Source: Ignavibacteriaceae bacterium (GTDB lineage: Bacteria; Bacteroidota; Ignavibacteria; Ignavibacteriales; Ignavibacteriaceae). Taken from it: 11,464 bases of DNA. Every line of letters starts with the position of its first letter. The stretch's first letter is position 1. Positions 1 through 7,231 of this stretch are shown piece after piece. The notes below the pieces were generated by a model that saw nothing but the letters and a program-made list of their open reading frames with translations, had not been told where the DNA came from and ran no database searches. The translations under genes and the position numbers were made by a program. The stretch spans positions 1 through 11,464 of the forward strand of contig JANWIS010000138.1 in the NCBI GenBank assembly GCA_025449775.1, in the 5' to 3' direction.

Positions 1-30
1 TAAACTTCCAGTAAAAAGAAATATCAAGGA

Positions 31-67
31 AAAAAGCGTCTGTTGAATTTACAATAGACGCTTTTTT
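31..67 (+). terminator. Rho-independent terminator of an upstream gene
   Basis: A long perfect inverted repeat pairs 31-41 with 56-66. Its core is AGCGTCT against AGACGCT, and it can extend inward through a G-T wobble and TTG/CAA pairs to a six-base loop at about 46-51. The descending arm runs into a T-rich tract (62-67, then ATTTTT). The A-rich ascending arm gives a T-tract on the other strand, so it could work in both directions. It presumably ends a gene lying mostly to the left; the window opens with TAA, which could be that gene's stop, but this cannot be verified. Confidence 0.88.
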
Positions 68-96
68 ATTTTTATCCCGAAATATTTTAAATTTTT

Positions 97-1464
97 ATGA
101 CGAAATTATTAATTGCACTACCATTTTTCTTCTGTCTGCATTTTAACTATGCTCAACAAATAAATTTTGAATTCGACTATGCTCAGTTCGGATTTGATTC
201 GTTGTCTAACTACGTTGAGTTTTATTATTCATTCAATCAGGCTGATTTACAATTTATTGATACAGATTCTGTTGACTATGTGGAAGGGATACTTAAAATT
301 GAAATTTCTGATTCATCCTCCTCTGAAAAAATTATTGATAAGAATTGGATCGTTTCAAATGAAATTGCCGATTCATCTCAGCTTAACAGAAGTCTGATAG
401 GTGTTATCGGGTTTGTTATAAATAAAGGATCGTATCAAGTAAATGTAGCCGGTTCTGATGCAAATAATCCGGCAACGGCAAAGAAAATTACAGAGTATTT
501 AAATGTTGATCCGTTTCTGAAAGTTAGCACAGCTTTAAGCGATATTCAGCTTGCATCTAATATTATTCCTGAAAGTGAAAACACATCTTCCATTTTTTAT
601 AAGAACACTTATGAAATCACTCCTTTGCCTGCCTCTATATGTGGAGATAATCAACCTGTGCTTTTTTATTATACTGAGCTTTACAATCTTCAGTCTCAAC
701 CATCACAAACTGATATAAGACTCGATGAAATGGTTATTAATTCACGGGGGCAATTGGTAAGCTCAAAAAATAAAAAAATTAATAAGTCGGTTAATTCCAG
801 GGTGGAAGTAGGAATGGTAAAAGCACATAAATTGCCAACCGATACATATACGCTCAGAATTAATCTGATAGATAGTGTTGCGAATTATGGAGTATCATCT
901 TCAAAAAGATTTTTTGTATATAATCCAAGTGTTGTAGTTTCTGATACTTTTCAACAATCAGTCTCACCTGTAATAAGCACTTCGTTTGGCGCAATGTCTG
1001 AAGAAGAGCTTGATGATCTTTTTGCAAAATCAAAATACCTTGCTTCAATTACCGAACAGAATCAGTATAAAGCACTCACAACTTTAGACGGTAAAAAAGA
1101 ATTTATGTATAATTTCTGGAAAGCCCGTGATGAGTATCCTGATGATGATAGAAATGCAAACTATCAGAATTATTTGAAGCGTGTTGATGAATGTAATGTA
1201 AAATTCTCTACACTAAATAAAGAAGGATGGAGAACTGATAGAGGCAGAGTTCTCCTCGTATATGATGAGCCGACGCAAATAGACAGATATCCAAATGAAA
1301 CAGAAACAAGACCATACGAAATCTGGAGTTATGAAAACTTAGAAGGCGGTGTCATTTTTATTTTCGGTGATATTACAGGTTTTTCGGATTACCAGCTTTT
1401 ACATTCCACTAAACGTGGTGAGTTGAGAGATGAATACTGGACAAGAAGGATTGCCATTCGTTAG
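97..1464 (+). CDS. Secreted GWxTD domain-containing protein
   Basis: The predicted product is 455 residues. The N-terminus has a short basic start, a hydrophobic stretch (about residues 4-17) and a possible cleavage site after YAQ, so export to the periplasm or outer envelope is likely. The C-terminal 130 or so residues match the GWxTD domain pattern: an F-W-x-x-R-D segment near residues 343-348, a long helical linker, then GWRTD at 377-381 followed by RGRVLLVYDEPTQI. GWxTD proteins are common in Bacteroidota, Chlorobiota and Acidobacteriota, and their biochemical role is not established. The middle section looks beta-rich but I do not recognise it. No Shine-Dalgarno sequence precedes ATG 97; the start is chosen because the signal peptide begins there. 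The gene stands alone, with a terminator before it and a 217-base spacer after it. Confidence 0.85.
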   Translation: MTKLLIALPFFFCLHFNYAQQINFEFDYAQFGFDSLSNYVEFYYSFNQADLQFIDTDSVDYVEGILKIEISDSSSSEKIIDKNWIVSNEIADSSQLNRSLIGVIGFVINKGSYQVNVAGSDANNPATAKKITEYLNVDPFLKVSTALSDIQLASNIIPESENTSSIFYKNTYEITPLPASICGDNQPVLFYYTELYNLQSQPSQTDIRLDEMVINSRGQLVSSKNKKINKSVNSRVEVGMVKAHKLPTDTYTLRINLIDSVANYGVSSSKRFFVYNPSVVVSDTFQQSVSPVISTSFGAMSEEELDDLFAKSKYLASITEQNQYKALTTLDGKKEFMYNFWKARDEYPDDDRNANYQNYLKRVDECNVKFSTLNKEGWRTDRGRVLLVYDEPTQIDRYPNETETRPYEIWSYENLEGGVIFIFGDITGFSDYQLLHSTKRGELRDEYWTRRIAIR

Positions 1465-1621
1465 TCAAGTAATTCTGCTTACGAAATAAAATAACAGGAA
1501 AGATATTTATAAATTTTAATTATGATAAATCTGAAGTGCTCGTTCAGCTTAACAAAAAAATCGTCCATGACAAATAAACTAAATACCACATCAACAAAAC
1601 TGCGTTAGTATAATCATTTTT

Positions 1622-1662
1622 TTGACTTATTCATCTTTATTATAATTCTTTGTCTATTTTTG
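1622..1662 (+). promoter_or_regulatory. Possible promoter for the acyltransferase-led gene run
   Basis: Two weak signals lie just before the gene at 1682. One is TTGACT (1622-1627) with TATAAT (1641-1646), but the 13-base spacing is too short for an ordinary sigma-70 promoter. The other is TATTTTTG (1655-1662), which fits the Bacteroidota-type -7 consensus TAnnTTTG, although no TTTG sits at the expected distance upstream. A promoter in this 217-base spacer is expected because a long run of close-packed genes starts after it; the exact element is uncertain. Confidence 0.25.
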
Positions 1663-1681
1663 CTGCATTATTTTCAACCGA

Positions 1682-2551
1682 ATGAAAAATAGATTAGAAT
1701 ATATAATATTTATCTTCTTCAGCGGACTTTTCCGGCTGTTTGGTGTAAATCTTGCGAGAAGATTTGCATACCTTCTGGCTGTTCTTTTTTTCTATATTAT
1801 CCCGATAAGAAAAAAAGTTGTAATTCAGAATCTGGAAATTGCTTTTCCTGAAAAAGATCAGGCAGATATAAAGAAATTAGCCTATCAAGTATATAAAAGC
1901 TTTGCAATTACGCTCGTTGAAATCATGAGTCTTCCTTATTTAAAGAAGCAGGAATTAATTGATTCAGTCCAATGCAGTAACCCTGAATTGATAATAAAAA
2001 ATTATGATAAAGGTAAAGGAGTGATTTTACTTTCAGCTCATTTTGGCAATTGGGAGTTAATCGCAATTTCAGTTGCATTACAAATCGCGCTTCCTGTATC
2101 CGTAATTGTAAAACCGTTGAGAAATACATTAGTATATAAATGGATGAACGACCGCCGTACAAAATTTGGTAACGAGGTAGTTCCGCTTGGGATCTCTATT
2201 AGAAAAACATACCAGACACTCAAAGAAAAAAAAATTACTGCAATGGTAGCTGATCAACGTGGACCACGAGAAGGAGTTAAAGTAAATTTTTTTAACAGGC
2301 AGGTTTCAGTTTATACCGGACCTGCTGCATTAGCACTCAAAACCGGGGCTCCAATCCTTTACGGAATTCCTGTAAGAGATAAAAACTTCTTGTATAAAAC
2401 TGTAATGGTTGAAATTCCACAAAGCGATCTGCCTGAAAATGAAGAAGAAAAAATCAGGGAACTGAGTCAAAGACATACATCATATCTTGAAAAAATAATT
2501 CGCGAAAACCCTGAACAGTGGCTCTGGATGCACAAAAGGTGGAAATATTGA
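1682..2551 (+). CDS. Lysophospholipid acyltransferase family protein (LpxL/HtrB-like lipid A acyltransferase)
   Basis: The predicted product is 289 residues, close to the usual 290-310 of LpxL/LpxM-type enzymes. These inner-membrane proteins transfer a secondary acyl chain from acyl-ACP to a lipid A precursor. The N-terminus carries a hydrophobic segment (about 7-40) followed by the family-typical RKKVVIQNLEIAFPEK. The catalytic HX4E box is H120-F-G-N-W-E125, and the third family block is D191-Q-R-G followed by the V-x-F-F stretch. The C-terminus ends in the usual PEQWLWMHKRWK. The TGA stop is followed immediately by the ATG of the GT9 gene, suggesting translational coupling. The exact acceptor is inferred: distant members of this family act on other lipids such as phosphatidylinositol mannosides, but the Gram-negative context favours lipid A. 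Confidence 0.9.
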   Translation: MKNRLEYIIFIFFSGLFRLFGVNLARRFAYLLAVLFFYIIPIRKKVVIQNLEIAFPEKDQADIKKLAYQVYKSFAITLVEIMSLPYLKKQELIDSVQCSNPELIIKNYDKGKGVILLSAHFGNWELIAISVALQIALPVSVIVKPLRNTLVYKWMNDRRTKFGNEVVPLGISIRKTYQTLKEKKITAMVADQRGPREGVKVNFFNRQVSVYTGPAALALKTGAPILYGIPVRDKNFLYKTVMVEIPQSDLPENEEEKIRELSQRHTSYLEKIIRENPEQWLWMHKRWKY

Positions 2552-3580
2552 ATGAGTGAGCAAAAAAAAATACTTATAATACAAACTGCATTTCCCGGCG
2601 ATGCAATACTTACTTTGCCATTTATCCAGGAGCTGAAAAAAAGTAAAACTGGATTTTCTATTGAAGTTCTCTGTATTCCGGCTACACAGGAAATATTTAA
2701 AGCTTCGGCTTATGTTGATGAATTTATTGTGCTTGATAAAAAAGATAAGCAGAAATCAATATTTTCATTAATAAAATTTATCAAAGAACTAAGAAGAAGA
2801 AATTATAATATTGTTTATTCTTTGCATCGCTCACTGCGATCTTCGTTAATTGTTTTGGGACTAAATGTAAATGAGAGTTACGGATTTGACAGCAGTAGTT
2901 TAAAATTCGTGTATAAAAATCCTGTTAAATACATTCCCTCGGCACATGAAGTTAGAAGGAATCTGGAATTTATTAATCCTGGTTCTGAAATGGATAACTG
3001 GCGCATTCAACCTGAAGTAAAAGTATCTCCTGAATCTGAAACAAAAGTTTCTCAATATTTAGCAGAAAAAAATATTTCAAAATTTATAGCGATTGCACCG
3101 GGTTCAAAGTGGGAAACAAAAAAATATCCGTTAAAATACTTTAAGGAGATAATCACATATTTCGTTCAAAAAAAATATCAGCTAGTATTGATAGGCGGAG
3201 CGGAGGATAAAGATCTTTGTTCCCAACTTCAGTTTGATAATCTGGAAAAAGTTCATAATGCCGCCGGTAATTTTTCGTTCATTGAAACAGTTGAATTACT
3301 TAAAAGTTCCGGTTTATTAGTTTGCAATGACAGTGCTCCAACTCATCTCGGAATGTGTGCCGATATTCCCGTACTTACAATTTATTGTTCAACTGTTCCC
3401 GAGTTCGGATTTTATCCTTACAATTCTAAAAGTGATTATATAAGTTTGAATGGACTTGAATGTAAACCGTGTGGAATTCACGGATTTAATTCCTGTCCGC
3501 TTAACACTTTTGATTGTGGAATGTTGTTATATCCGCAAAAAGTAATCGAGAAGGCAGAAAAATTAATTAAAGTTGTATAA
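2552..3580 (+). CDS. Glycosyltransferase family 9 protein (heptosyltransferase-like)
   Basis: The predicted product is 342 residues, typical for GT9 (WaaC/WaaF/ADP-heptose transferase) enzymes that add sugars to the inner core of LPS on the cytoplasmic face of the inner membrane. The N-terminal fold opens with KKILIIQTAFPGDAILTLP, the family acceptor-side signature. The C-terminal donor domain has IAPGSKWETKKYP and the conserved N259-D260-S261-A-P-T-H-L-G, followed by a P-V-L-T-I-Y-C-S-T-x-P segment. A cysteine-rich stretch near the C-terminus (C-K-P-C, then C-P, then D-C-G) resembles that in many Bacteroidota GT9 proteins. The ATG directly abuts the stop of the acyltransferase and the 3' end overlaps tsaC by eight bases. 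The sugar specificity cannot be read from sequence, so heptose is only a family-level guess. Confidence 0.88.
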   Translation: MSEQKKILIIQTAFPGDAILTLPFIQELKKSKTGFSIEVLCIPATQEIFKASAYVDEFIVLDKKDKQKSIFSLIKFIKELRRRNYNIVYSLHRSLRSSLIVLGLNVNESYGFDSSSLKFVYKNPVKYIPSAHEVRRNLEFINPGSEMDNWRIQPEVKVSPESETKVSQYLAEKNISKFIAIAPGSKWETKKYPLKYFKEIITYFVQKKYQLVLIGGAEDKDLCSQLQFDNLEKVHNAAGNFSFIETVELLKSSGLLVCNDSAPTHLGMCADIPVLTIYCSTVPEFGFYPYNSKSDYISLNGLECKPCGIHGFNSCPLNTFDCGMLLYPQKVIEKAEKLIKVV

Positions 3581-4205
3581 CGACGTCAAAAAAAATATCG
3601 ATCTTGAAAAAGAACCTGAAGCCGGATTAGCATTGGCAGTCGAATTATTTCATTCAGGAAAAATTTTTATTTATCCAACAGATACAATTTATGGCATTGG
3701 CGGAAATCCGTTTAATAAGAATGTTGCAAGAAGAATTTCAGAGATAAAAGGAAGGGAAGAAAGCAAACAATTTATCTGGCTTCTCTCCGAATTTGAAACT
3801 TTATTTAACTATATTGAAATTAAATATGAACAGCACATCAATTTTCTTCAAAAAATTTGGCCTGGTCCTGTCTCGGTTATTTTTAAGTTGAATAAAAAAT
3901 CAATTGATATTACAGGACTTAATACAATTGCGGTAAGAATTCCTGATGATGAATTTTGTAAAAAGCTTCTGATGAAAATAAAAAAACCATTAGTTTCGAC
4001 AAGCGTTAATACAAGCGGTAGTGAACCATTAGTTGATATAAAACAGATAATTGAAAATTTTTCAAAAAGAGTTGATGCAGTTTTTTATCATAATCAAACA
4101 TCTCCCAAAATTGTTTCTACTATAATCGATTTGACCAATAGTGAACCAAAATTAGTTAGAGAAGGCTCAATTAATTATTTAGAATTATTACAGTACTTCA
4201 ATTAA
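3573..4205 (+). CDS. tsaC: L-threonylcarbamoyladenylate synthase (Sua5/YciO/YrdC family)
   Basis: The predicted product is 210 residues and consists of a YrdC domain alone, without the C-terminal Sua5 domain. The enzyme makes threonylcarbamoyl-AMP from threonine, bicarbonate and ATP, the first step of t6A37 modification of ANN-decoding tRNAs in the cytoplasm. Visible motifs are YPTDTIYG (34-41), I-K-G-R (58-61) with K65, WPGPV, T-I-A-V-R-I-P, and S142-T-S-V-N-T-S-G149. The family proline after the KGR box, often PL, is replaced by QF, a mild deviation. I chose the TTG at 3573, overlapping the GT9 gene by eight bases, because no ATG or GTG lies between it and the conserved core; no good ribosome site is seen, so the exact start is uncertain. 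YciO-type paralogues of unknown role share this fold and cannot be fully excluded. Confidence 0.88.
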   Translation: MYNDVKKNIDLEKEPEAGLALAVELFHSGKIFIYPTDTIYGIGGNPFNKNVARRISEIKGREESKQFIWLLSEFETLFNYIEIKYEQHINFLQKIWPGPVSVIFKLNKKSIDITGLNTIAVRIPDDEFCKKLLMKIKKPLVSTSVNTSGSEPLVDIKQIIENFSKRVDAVFYHNQTSPKIVSTIIDLTNSEPKLVREGSINYLELLQYFN

Positions 4206-4241
4206 ATTAATATAATTTAAACAACACAATATTTTAGAATT

Positions 4242-5078
4242 ATGTCCATATTCAAGTATTTAAAAAATTTAAAAAGTTTTTCATTAATAGTTGTTCCCGA
4301 TCATACATCGCATCAGACACGATCTAGGAAACTCACTGCCTTTAAGCTTTACCTTTTCATAATATTATACACTGTGATTGTAGCTGTTTCAGGTTATTAC
4401 CTCTTTAGTGTTTCAGGAGTTGGCAGTGATTTTTTACCCGGAAGCATTGTTCCAAATTCTGAAGATATTAAAAACCTGGAAGAGTTAAATGAAAAAGTAA
4501 ATTTCCTTGCTAAAGAATTGCAGTTGCTTAGATCGGCTAACCAGAGATTGAAATATGCACTGGTACTTGGTGATTCCACACTTGCAGATACGCTAAATAT
4601 TTTTCCTGATTCAGTTGAGCAATTCTATAAAACTCCGGTTGAAGGAAACATATTTAGTTCAATTTTGAACATCGTGAATTTTATTTTTAATAAGCAGGAT
4701 GATAATTCTATATTTTTCATTTTCCCTGTTAATGGATATATTAGCAGAGGATTTAACCCTGAAAAAGGTCACCAGGGAATTGATATTGTTGTGAAAGATG
4801 GAACGCCTGTCTATGCTGCTGCCGGAGGATTTGTAATCTTTTCTGGTTATACAACCGACTATGGTCATGTGCTAATTATCAATCATACAGATGGTTATAT
4901 AAGTATCTATAAACATTGTTCGCTTATTCTTAAAAGAGAACGAGAGATAATTAAACAGGGTGAGCTTATTGCTCAGAGTGGAAACAGCGGTTTAGCAACT
5001 ACAGGACCTCATCTGCATTTTGAAATATGGAAAAATGGTCAGCCCATTGACCCTGAAAAACTGTTAATCAAGAACTAA
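4242..5078 (+). CDS. Membrane-anchored M23 family metallopeptidase (LytM-like peptidoglycan hydrolase)
   Basis: The predicted product is 278 residues. A cytoplasmic N-terminus is followed by one membrane helix (about 33-56), then a short coiled coil (about 75-105, ELNEKVNFLAKELQLL region), then a C-terminal M23 domain (about 160-275) placed in the periplasm. The zinc ligands H177 and D181 (HxxxD), H259 in the HxH motif and the catalytic-type histidines H225 and H257 are all present, so it should be an active endopeptidase cutting peptidoglycan cross-links, unlike the degenerate EnvC/NlpD type. It sits 36 bases after tsaC and 16 bases before the bactofilin gene. Bactofilins are repeatedly found beside M23 peptidases and can position them, so a functional pair is a reasonable inference. 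ATG 4242 has no evident Shine-Dalgarno sequence. Confidence 0.92.
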   Translation: MSIFKYLKNLKSFSLIVVPDHTSHQTRSRKLTAFKLYLFIILYTVIVAVSGYYLFSVSGVGSDFLPGSIVPNSEDIKNLEELNEKVNFLAKELQLLRSANQRLKYALVLGDSTLADTLNIFPDSVEQFYKTPVEGNIFSSILNIVNFIFNKQDDNSIFFIFPVNGYISRGFNPEKGHQGIDIVVKDGTPVYAAAGGFVIFSGYTTDYGHVLIINHTDGYISIYKHCSLILKREREIIKQGELIAQSGNSGLATTGPHLHFEIWKNGQPIDPEKLLIKN

Positions 5079-5080
5079 TA

Positions 5081-5086
5081 AGGAGG
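5081..5086 (+). promoter_or_regulatory. Shine-Dalgarno site deciding the TTG start of the bactofilin gene
   Basis: AGGAGG lies eight bases before TTG 5095-5097. The first in-frame ATG is at 5110, which would give a 23-base spacing, so the strong ribosome site favours the TTG. Confidence 0.8.
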
Positions 5087-5094
5087 AACACAAT

Positions 5095-5475
5095 TTGAAA
5101 GACAGATCTATGAATGGAGATTCAGGAGACATCACTATAATTAGTCATGGTGTTAAACTTGAAGGTAAGATAACAAGCGGTGGAAGCATCAGAGTTGACG
5201 GTTCAATACAGGGAGATATTATATCTCAAAGTAATGTTTCTGTTGGAGAACAAGGAGAAGTTTCAGGACAGATAAACGGACAATCAGTTACAATTGGCGG
5301 AAAAGTCGTTGGCTCTATCAATGCAAAAGACAAACTTACACTCGAAGATAAAGCTAATTTAAAAGGTGATATCTTCACAAAGATTTTGGTTGTTGAAGCC
5401 GGTGCAAGGTTTGAAGGTAAAAGCAATATGAGTGAATCCAAAGAATCTCCTAAATCATTTTCAACTCCTTCTTAA
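5095..5475 (+). CDS. Bactofilin (polymer-forming cytoskeletal protein)
   Basis: The predicted product is 126 residues, in the normal 110-180 range. The core (about 12-112) is the bactofilin right-handed beta-helix, visible as short repeating turns rich in G-x-I/V: KLEGKITSGGSIRVDGSIQG, then VSVGEQGEVSGQINGQSV and GKVVGSINAKDKLTLED. It is flanked by short disordered tails, the C-terminal one rich in Ser, Lys and Pro. Bactofilins polymerise without nucleotide at the inner membrane and scaffold cell-shape or peptidoglycan enzymes. It begins with TTG, supported by AGGAGG at 5081-5086; starting at ATG 5110 would lose only five residues. It follows the M23 peptidase by 16 bases and precedes atpZ by eight, so it is probably co-transcribed with both. 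Confidence 0.93.
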   Translation: MKDRSMNGDSGDITIISHGVKLEGKITSGGSIRVDGSIQGDIISQSNVSVGEQGEVSGQINGQSVTIGGKVVGSINAKDKLTLEDKANLKGDIFTKILVVEAGARFEGKSNMSESKESPKSFSTPS

Positions 5476-5483
5476 TTAATTAA

Positions 5484-5726
5484 ATGAAACTGGAACCTGA
5501 TAAAATAAAAGGTGCCAGTAATTTCTATAAAGGAGTTGGTCCTTATCTTGGCTTAGGTCTTCAGCTTGCTGTTACAGTTATTGTTATGGTGTTTTTGGGC
5601 ATTTGGTTAGATGATCAATTCTTGACCAAACCCATACTAACAATTGTTTTTGCATTCCTTGGTGTATTTGCAGGTTTGTACACTTTCATTAAATCTGTGC
5701 TGAAAGCCGGAAACGATGAAAAATGA
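5484..5726 (+). CDS. atpZ: AtpZ/AtpI family F1Fo ATPase-associated protein
   Basis: This is an 80-residue protein with two membrane helices (about 21-41 and 51-70). The motif G-I-W-L-D-D at 39-44 and the glycine-rich second helix (FAFLGVFAGLY) match the AtpZ/AtpI domain found at the head of many ATP synthase operons. Members have been linked to c-ring assembly or magnesium handling, and their precise role is not settled. The gene follows the bactofilin stop by eight bases and overlaps the next gene by 11 bases. No promoter is seen in the eight-base gap, so the atp genes are probably read from upstream. Confidence 0.85.
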   Translation: MKLEPDKIKGASNFYKGVGPYLGLGLQLAVTVIVMVFLGIWLDDQFLTKPILTIVFAFLGVFAGLYTFIKSVLKAGNDEK

Positions 5727-6111
5727 AAAGCTGCCAATAATAACAGGAACTCTTGGTACATTTATTATCCTATCCGTACTGTCAATTCTCTATTTAACTT
5801 CGATAATCTCATCCATCTTTTATAAATCAGTTTTAACCGGGGTAATAATTTCGTTATTAAACTTTATCATCGGGATATCATCTATCAAATTCAGTATAAA
5901 ACGTTCGCAAAAATTGTTTTTAATTGTGCTGTGGGGAGGGCTTTTAATAAGGCTGATATTAATACTTTCCATTGTTGTTTATGTGCTTATTTTTTTGGAA
6001 ATAACTAAAGCCGGATTTATATTTTCAGTCTTCTTTTTTTATATTTTTTATTTAATAGTCGAAATTTTTTATCTGAATTCGAGGAGAATTAACCAATTTG
6101 GCGGTCAGTAG
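5716..6111 (+). CDS. AtpI-like four-helix membrane protein of the ATP synthase operon
   Basis: The predicted product is 131 residues and almost wholly hydrophobic, with four likely membrane helices at about 10-32, 38-57, 67-93 and 99-120. A short basic loop (KRSQK) separates helices 2 and 3, and helix 3 contains G-G-L-L-I-R with R79. Size, four-helix layout and place between atpZ and atpB resemble ATP synthase subunit I (AtpI), which helps c-ring assembly. Sequence similarity to AtpI is weak by eye, so the name rests mainly on position and topology. It overlaps atpZ by 11 bases and atpB by 14 bases, a sign of tight translational coupling. The ribosome site of atpB lies inside its 3' end. Confidence 0.7.
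   Translation: MKNEKLPIITGTLGTFIILSVLSILYLTSIISSIFYKSVLTGVIISLLNFIIGISSIKFSIKRSQKLFLIVLWGGLLIRLILILSIVVYVLIFLEITKAGFIFSVFFFYIFYLIVEIFYLNSRRINQFGGQ
6081..6088 (+). promoter_or_regulatory. Shine-Dalgarno site supporting the TTG start of atpB
   Basis: GAGGAGAA (6081-6088) ends nine bases before TTG 6098-6100 and lies within the end of the preceding gene. The first in-frame ATG (6182) is residue 29 of the TTG-initiated protein and has no comparable site before it. Confidence 0.65.
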
Positions 6112-6949
6112 TAAAATAGATACTCTGGCAGTACCTGTCGATACACTTCAAAAATCTGGAGCACCCGACAGCGACTGGATTATGCATCATATTGTTGATG
6201 GAAGAGAGATTGAGCTGCCGTTTTTAGGTTATGTTCATATTCCTCAATTTCCGCTGGTATTTGGAATCGATATTACTCCGACCAAGCATGTTGTCTTCAT
6301 GTTAATTGCTGCAATTCTGGTTTTCATTACATTTCTAAGTATTGCAAGAAATTATAAAAAGTCGGTAATACCAAGAAGACTTGCCAACTTTTTTGAAATA
6401 TTTATAATTTTTGTTCGGGATGAAATTGCAGAACCTACCTTGGGTAAAAATTATCATAAGTTTCTTCCGTATTTATTAACTCTCTTCTTCTTTATACTTT
6501 TTGGAAATTTTCTTGGACTAATTCCATTCTCAGCTACATTCACAAGCAACATTGCTGTTACATCAACACTTGCACTTCTTTCCTTTCTAATGATACAGCT
6601 AGGAGGGATAAGGCATAATGGTTTTTTCGGTTACTTTAAAGGATTGGTACCACATGGAATTCCTGTTTGGCTTCTTCCATTAATGATTCCGGTGGAAGTG
6701 CTCGGATTATTTACCAAGCCAATCGCATTAGCAATACGACTTTTTGCAAATATGATCGCGGGTCACATTGTGATATTAGCACTCATAGGATTAATATTTT
6801 TTATGGGAACAATTTTTATTGCACCCATCTCAGTAGCATTTGCAGTTTTCATTTATCTTTTAGAAATACTTGTAGCATTATTGCAAGCATATATTTTCAC
6901 AATGCTTACTTCCTTGTTTATAGGAATGGCAGTGCATCAGGAACATTAA
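6098..6949 (+). CDS. atpB: F-type ATP synthase subunit a
   Basis: The predicted product is 283 residues. This integral membrane subunit forms the two proton half-channels against the c-ring. The essential arginine is in L-A-I-R214-L-F-A-N-M-I-A-G-H, equivalent to E. coli R210. The block K-F-L-P-Y-L-L-T-L-F-F-F-I-L-x-G-N-x-x-G-L-I-P (about 121-143) and the C-terminal L-L-E-I-L-V-A-L-L-Q-A-Y-I-F segment are family hallmarks. I chose the TTG start because of the ribosome site at 6081-6088. The resulting 28-residue polar leader before M29 is short compared with the long exported extension of many Bacteroidota a subunits. If ATG 6182 were used, the protein would have 255 residues and still hold the full core. 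Confidence 0.95.
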   Translation: MAVSSKIDTLAVPVDTLQKSGAPDSDWIMHHIVDGREIELPFLGYVHIPQFPLVFGIDITPTKHVVFMLIAAILVFITFLSIARNYKKSVIPRRLANFFEIFIIFVRDEIAEPTLGKNYHKFLPYLLTLFFFILFGNFLGLIPFSATFTSNIAVTSTLALLSFLMIQLGGIRHNGFFGYFKGLVPHGIPVWLLPLMIPVEVLGLFTKPIALAIRLFANMIAGHIVILALIGLIFFMGTIFIAPISVAFAVFIYLLEILVALLQAYIFTMLTSLFIGMAVHQEH

Positions 6950-6979
6950 TTTATCATAAAACATTAAAGGAGTACTTAA

Positions 6980-7201
6980 ATGGATTTAGCATGGTTAGCA
7001 GCCGGCATAGGAGCTGGCTTGGTTGTAATCGGCGGCGGACTTGGAATTGGTAAACTTGCAAGTTCAGCTATGGAAGCAATTGGCAGACAGCCTGAAGCAG
7101 TTGGAGCAATCAGAACTTCAATGATTATTGCTGCTGCTCTGATTGAAGGATTATCTTTCTTCGGACTTGTTATCTGCATACTTCTCGAACTAAAAGCGTA
7201 A
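6980..7201 (+). CDS. atpE: F-type ATP synthase subunit c
   Basis: This is a 73-residue hairpin of two membrane helices (about 4-29 and 45-70) joined by the polar loop containing R36-Q-P-E-A. Multiple copies form the rotating c-ring. The ion-binding carboxylate is E56 in A-L-I-E-G-L-S-F-F-G-L-V. Aligned on the RQPEA loop, the position of the sodium-type glutamine is I23, and the residue after the glutamate is G57 rather than Ser or Thr, so the ring is expected to carry protons. AAGGAG (6967-6972) is seven bases before ATG 6980, a good ribosome site that fits the high copy number needed. The 30-base gap after atpB holds only this site. Confidence 0.96.
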   Translation: MDLAWLAAGIGAGLVVIGGGLGIGKLASSAMEAIGRQPEAVGAIRTSMIIAAALIEGLSFFGLVICILLELKA

Positions 7202-7231
7202 CTAAAAATAACAACTACCTGGAAGGTAAAA

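Noticed and set aside
1609..1614. A second TATAAT in the spacer before the acyltransferase gene.
   Set aside because: There is no -35-like hexamer 15-19 bases upstream and no TG extension, so it is likely chance in AT-rich DNA.
1465..1681. A possible small gene, tRNA or regulatory RNA in the only sizeable spacer.
   Set aside because: Reading both strands showed no cloverleaf, no hairpin with a T-tract and no open frame with a ribosome site; only weak promoter-like elements remain.
6667..7053. A 128-residue + strand open frame overlapping the end of atpB and the start of atpE.
   Set aside because: It lies out of frame over two strongly conserved genes and its translation is low in complexity with no family resemblance.
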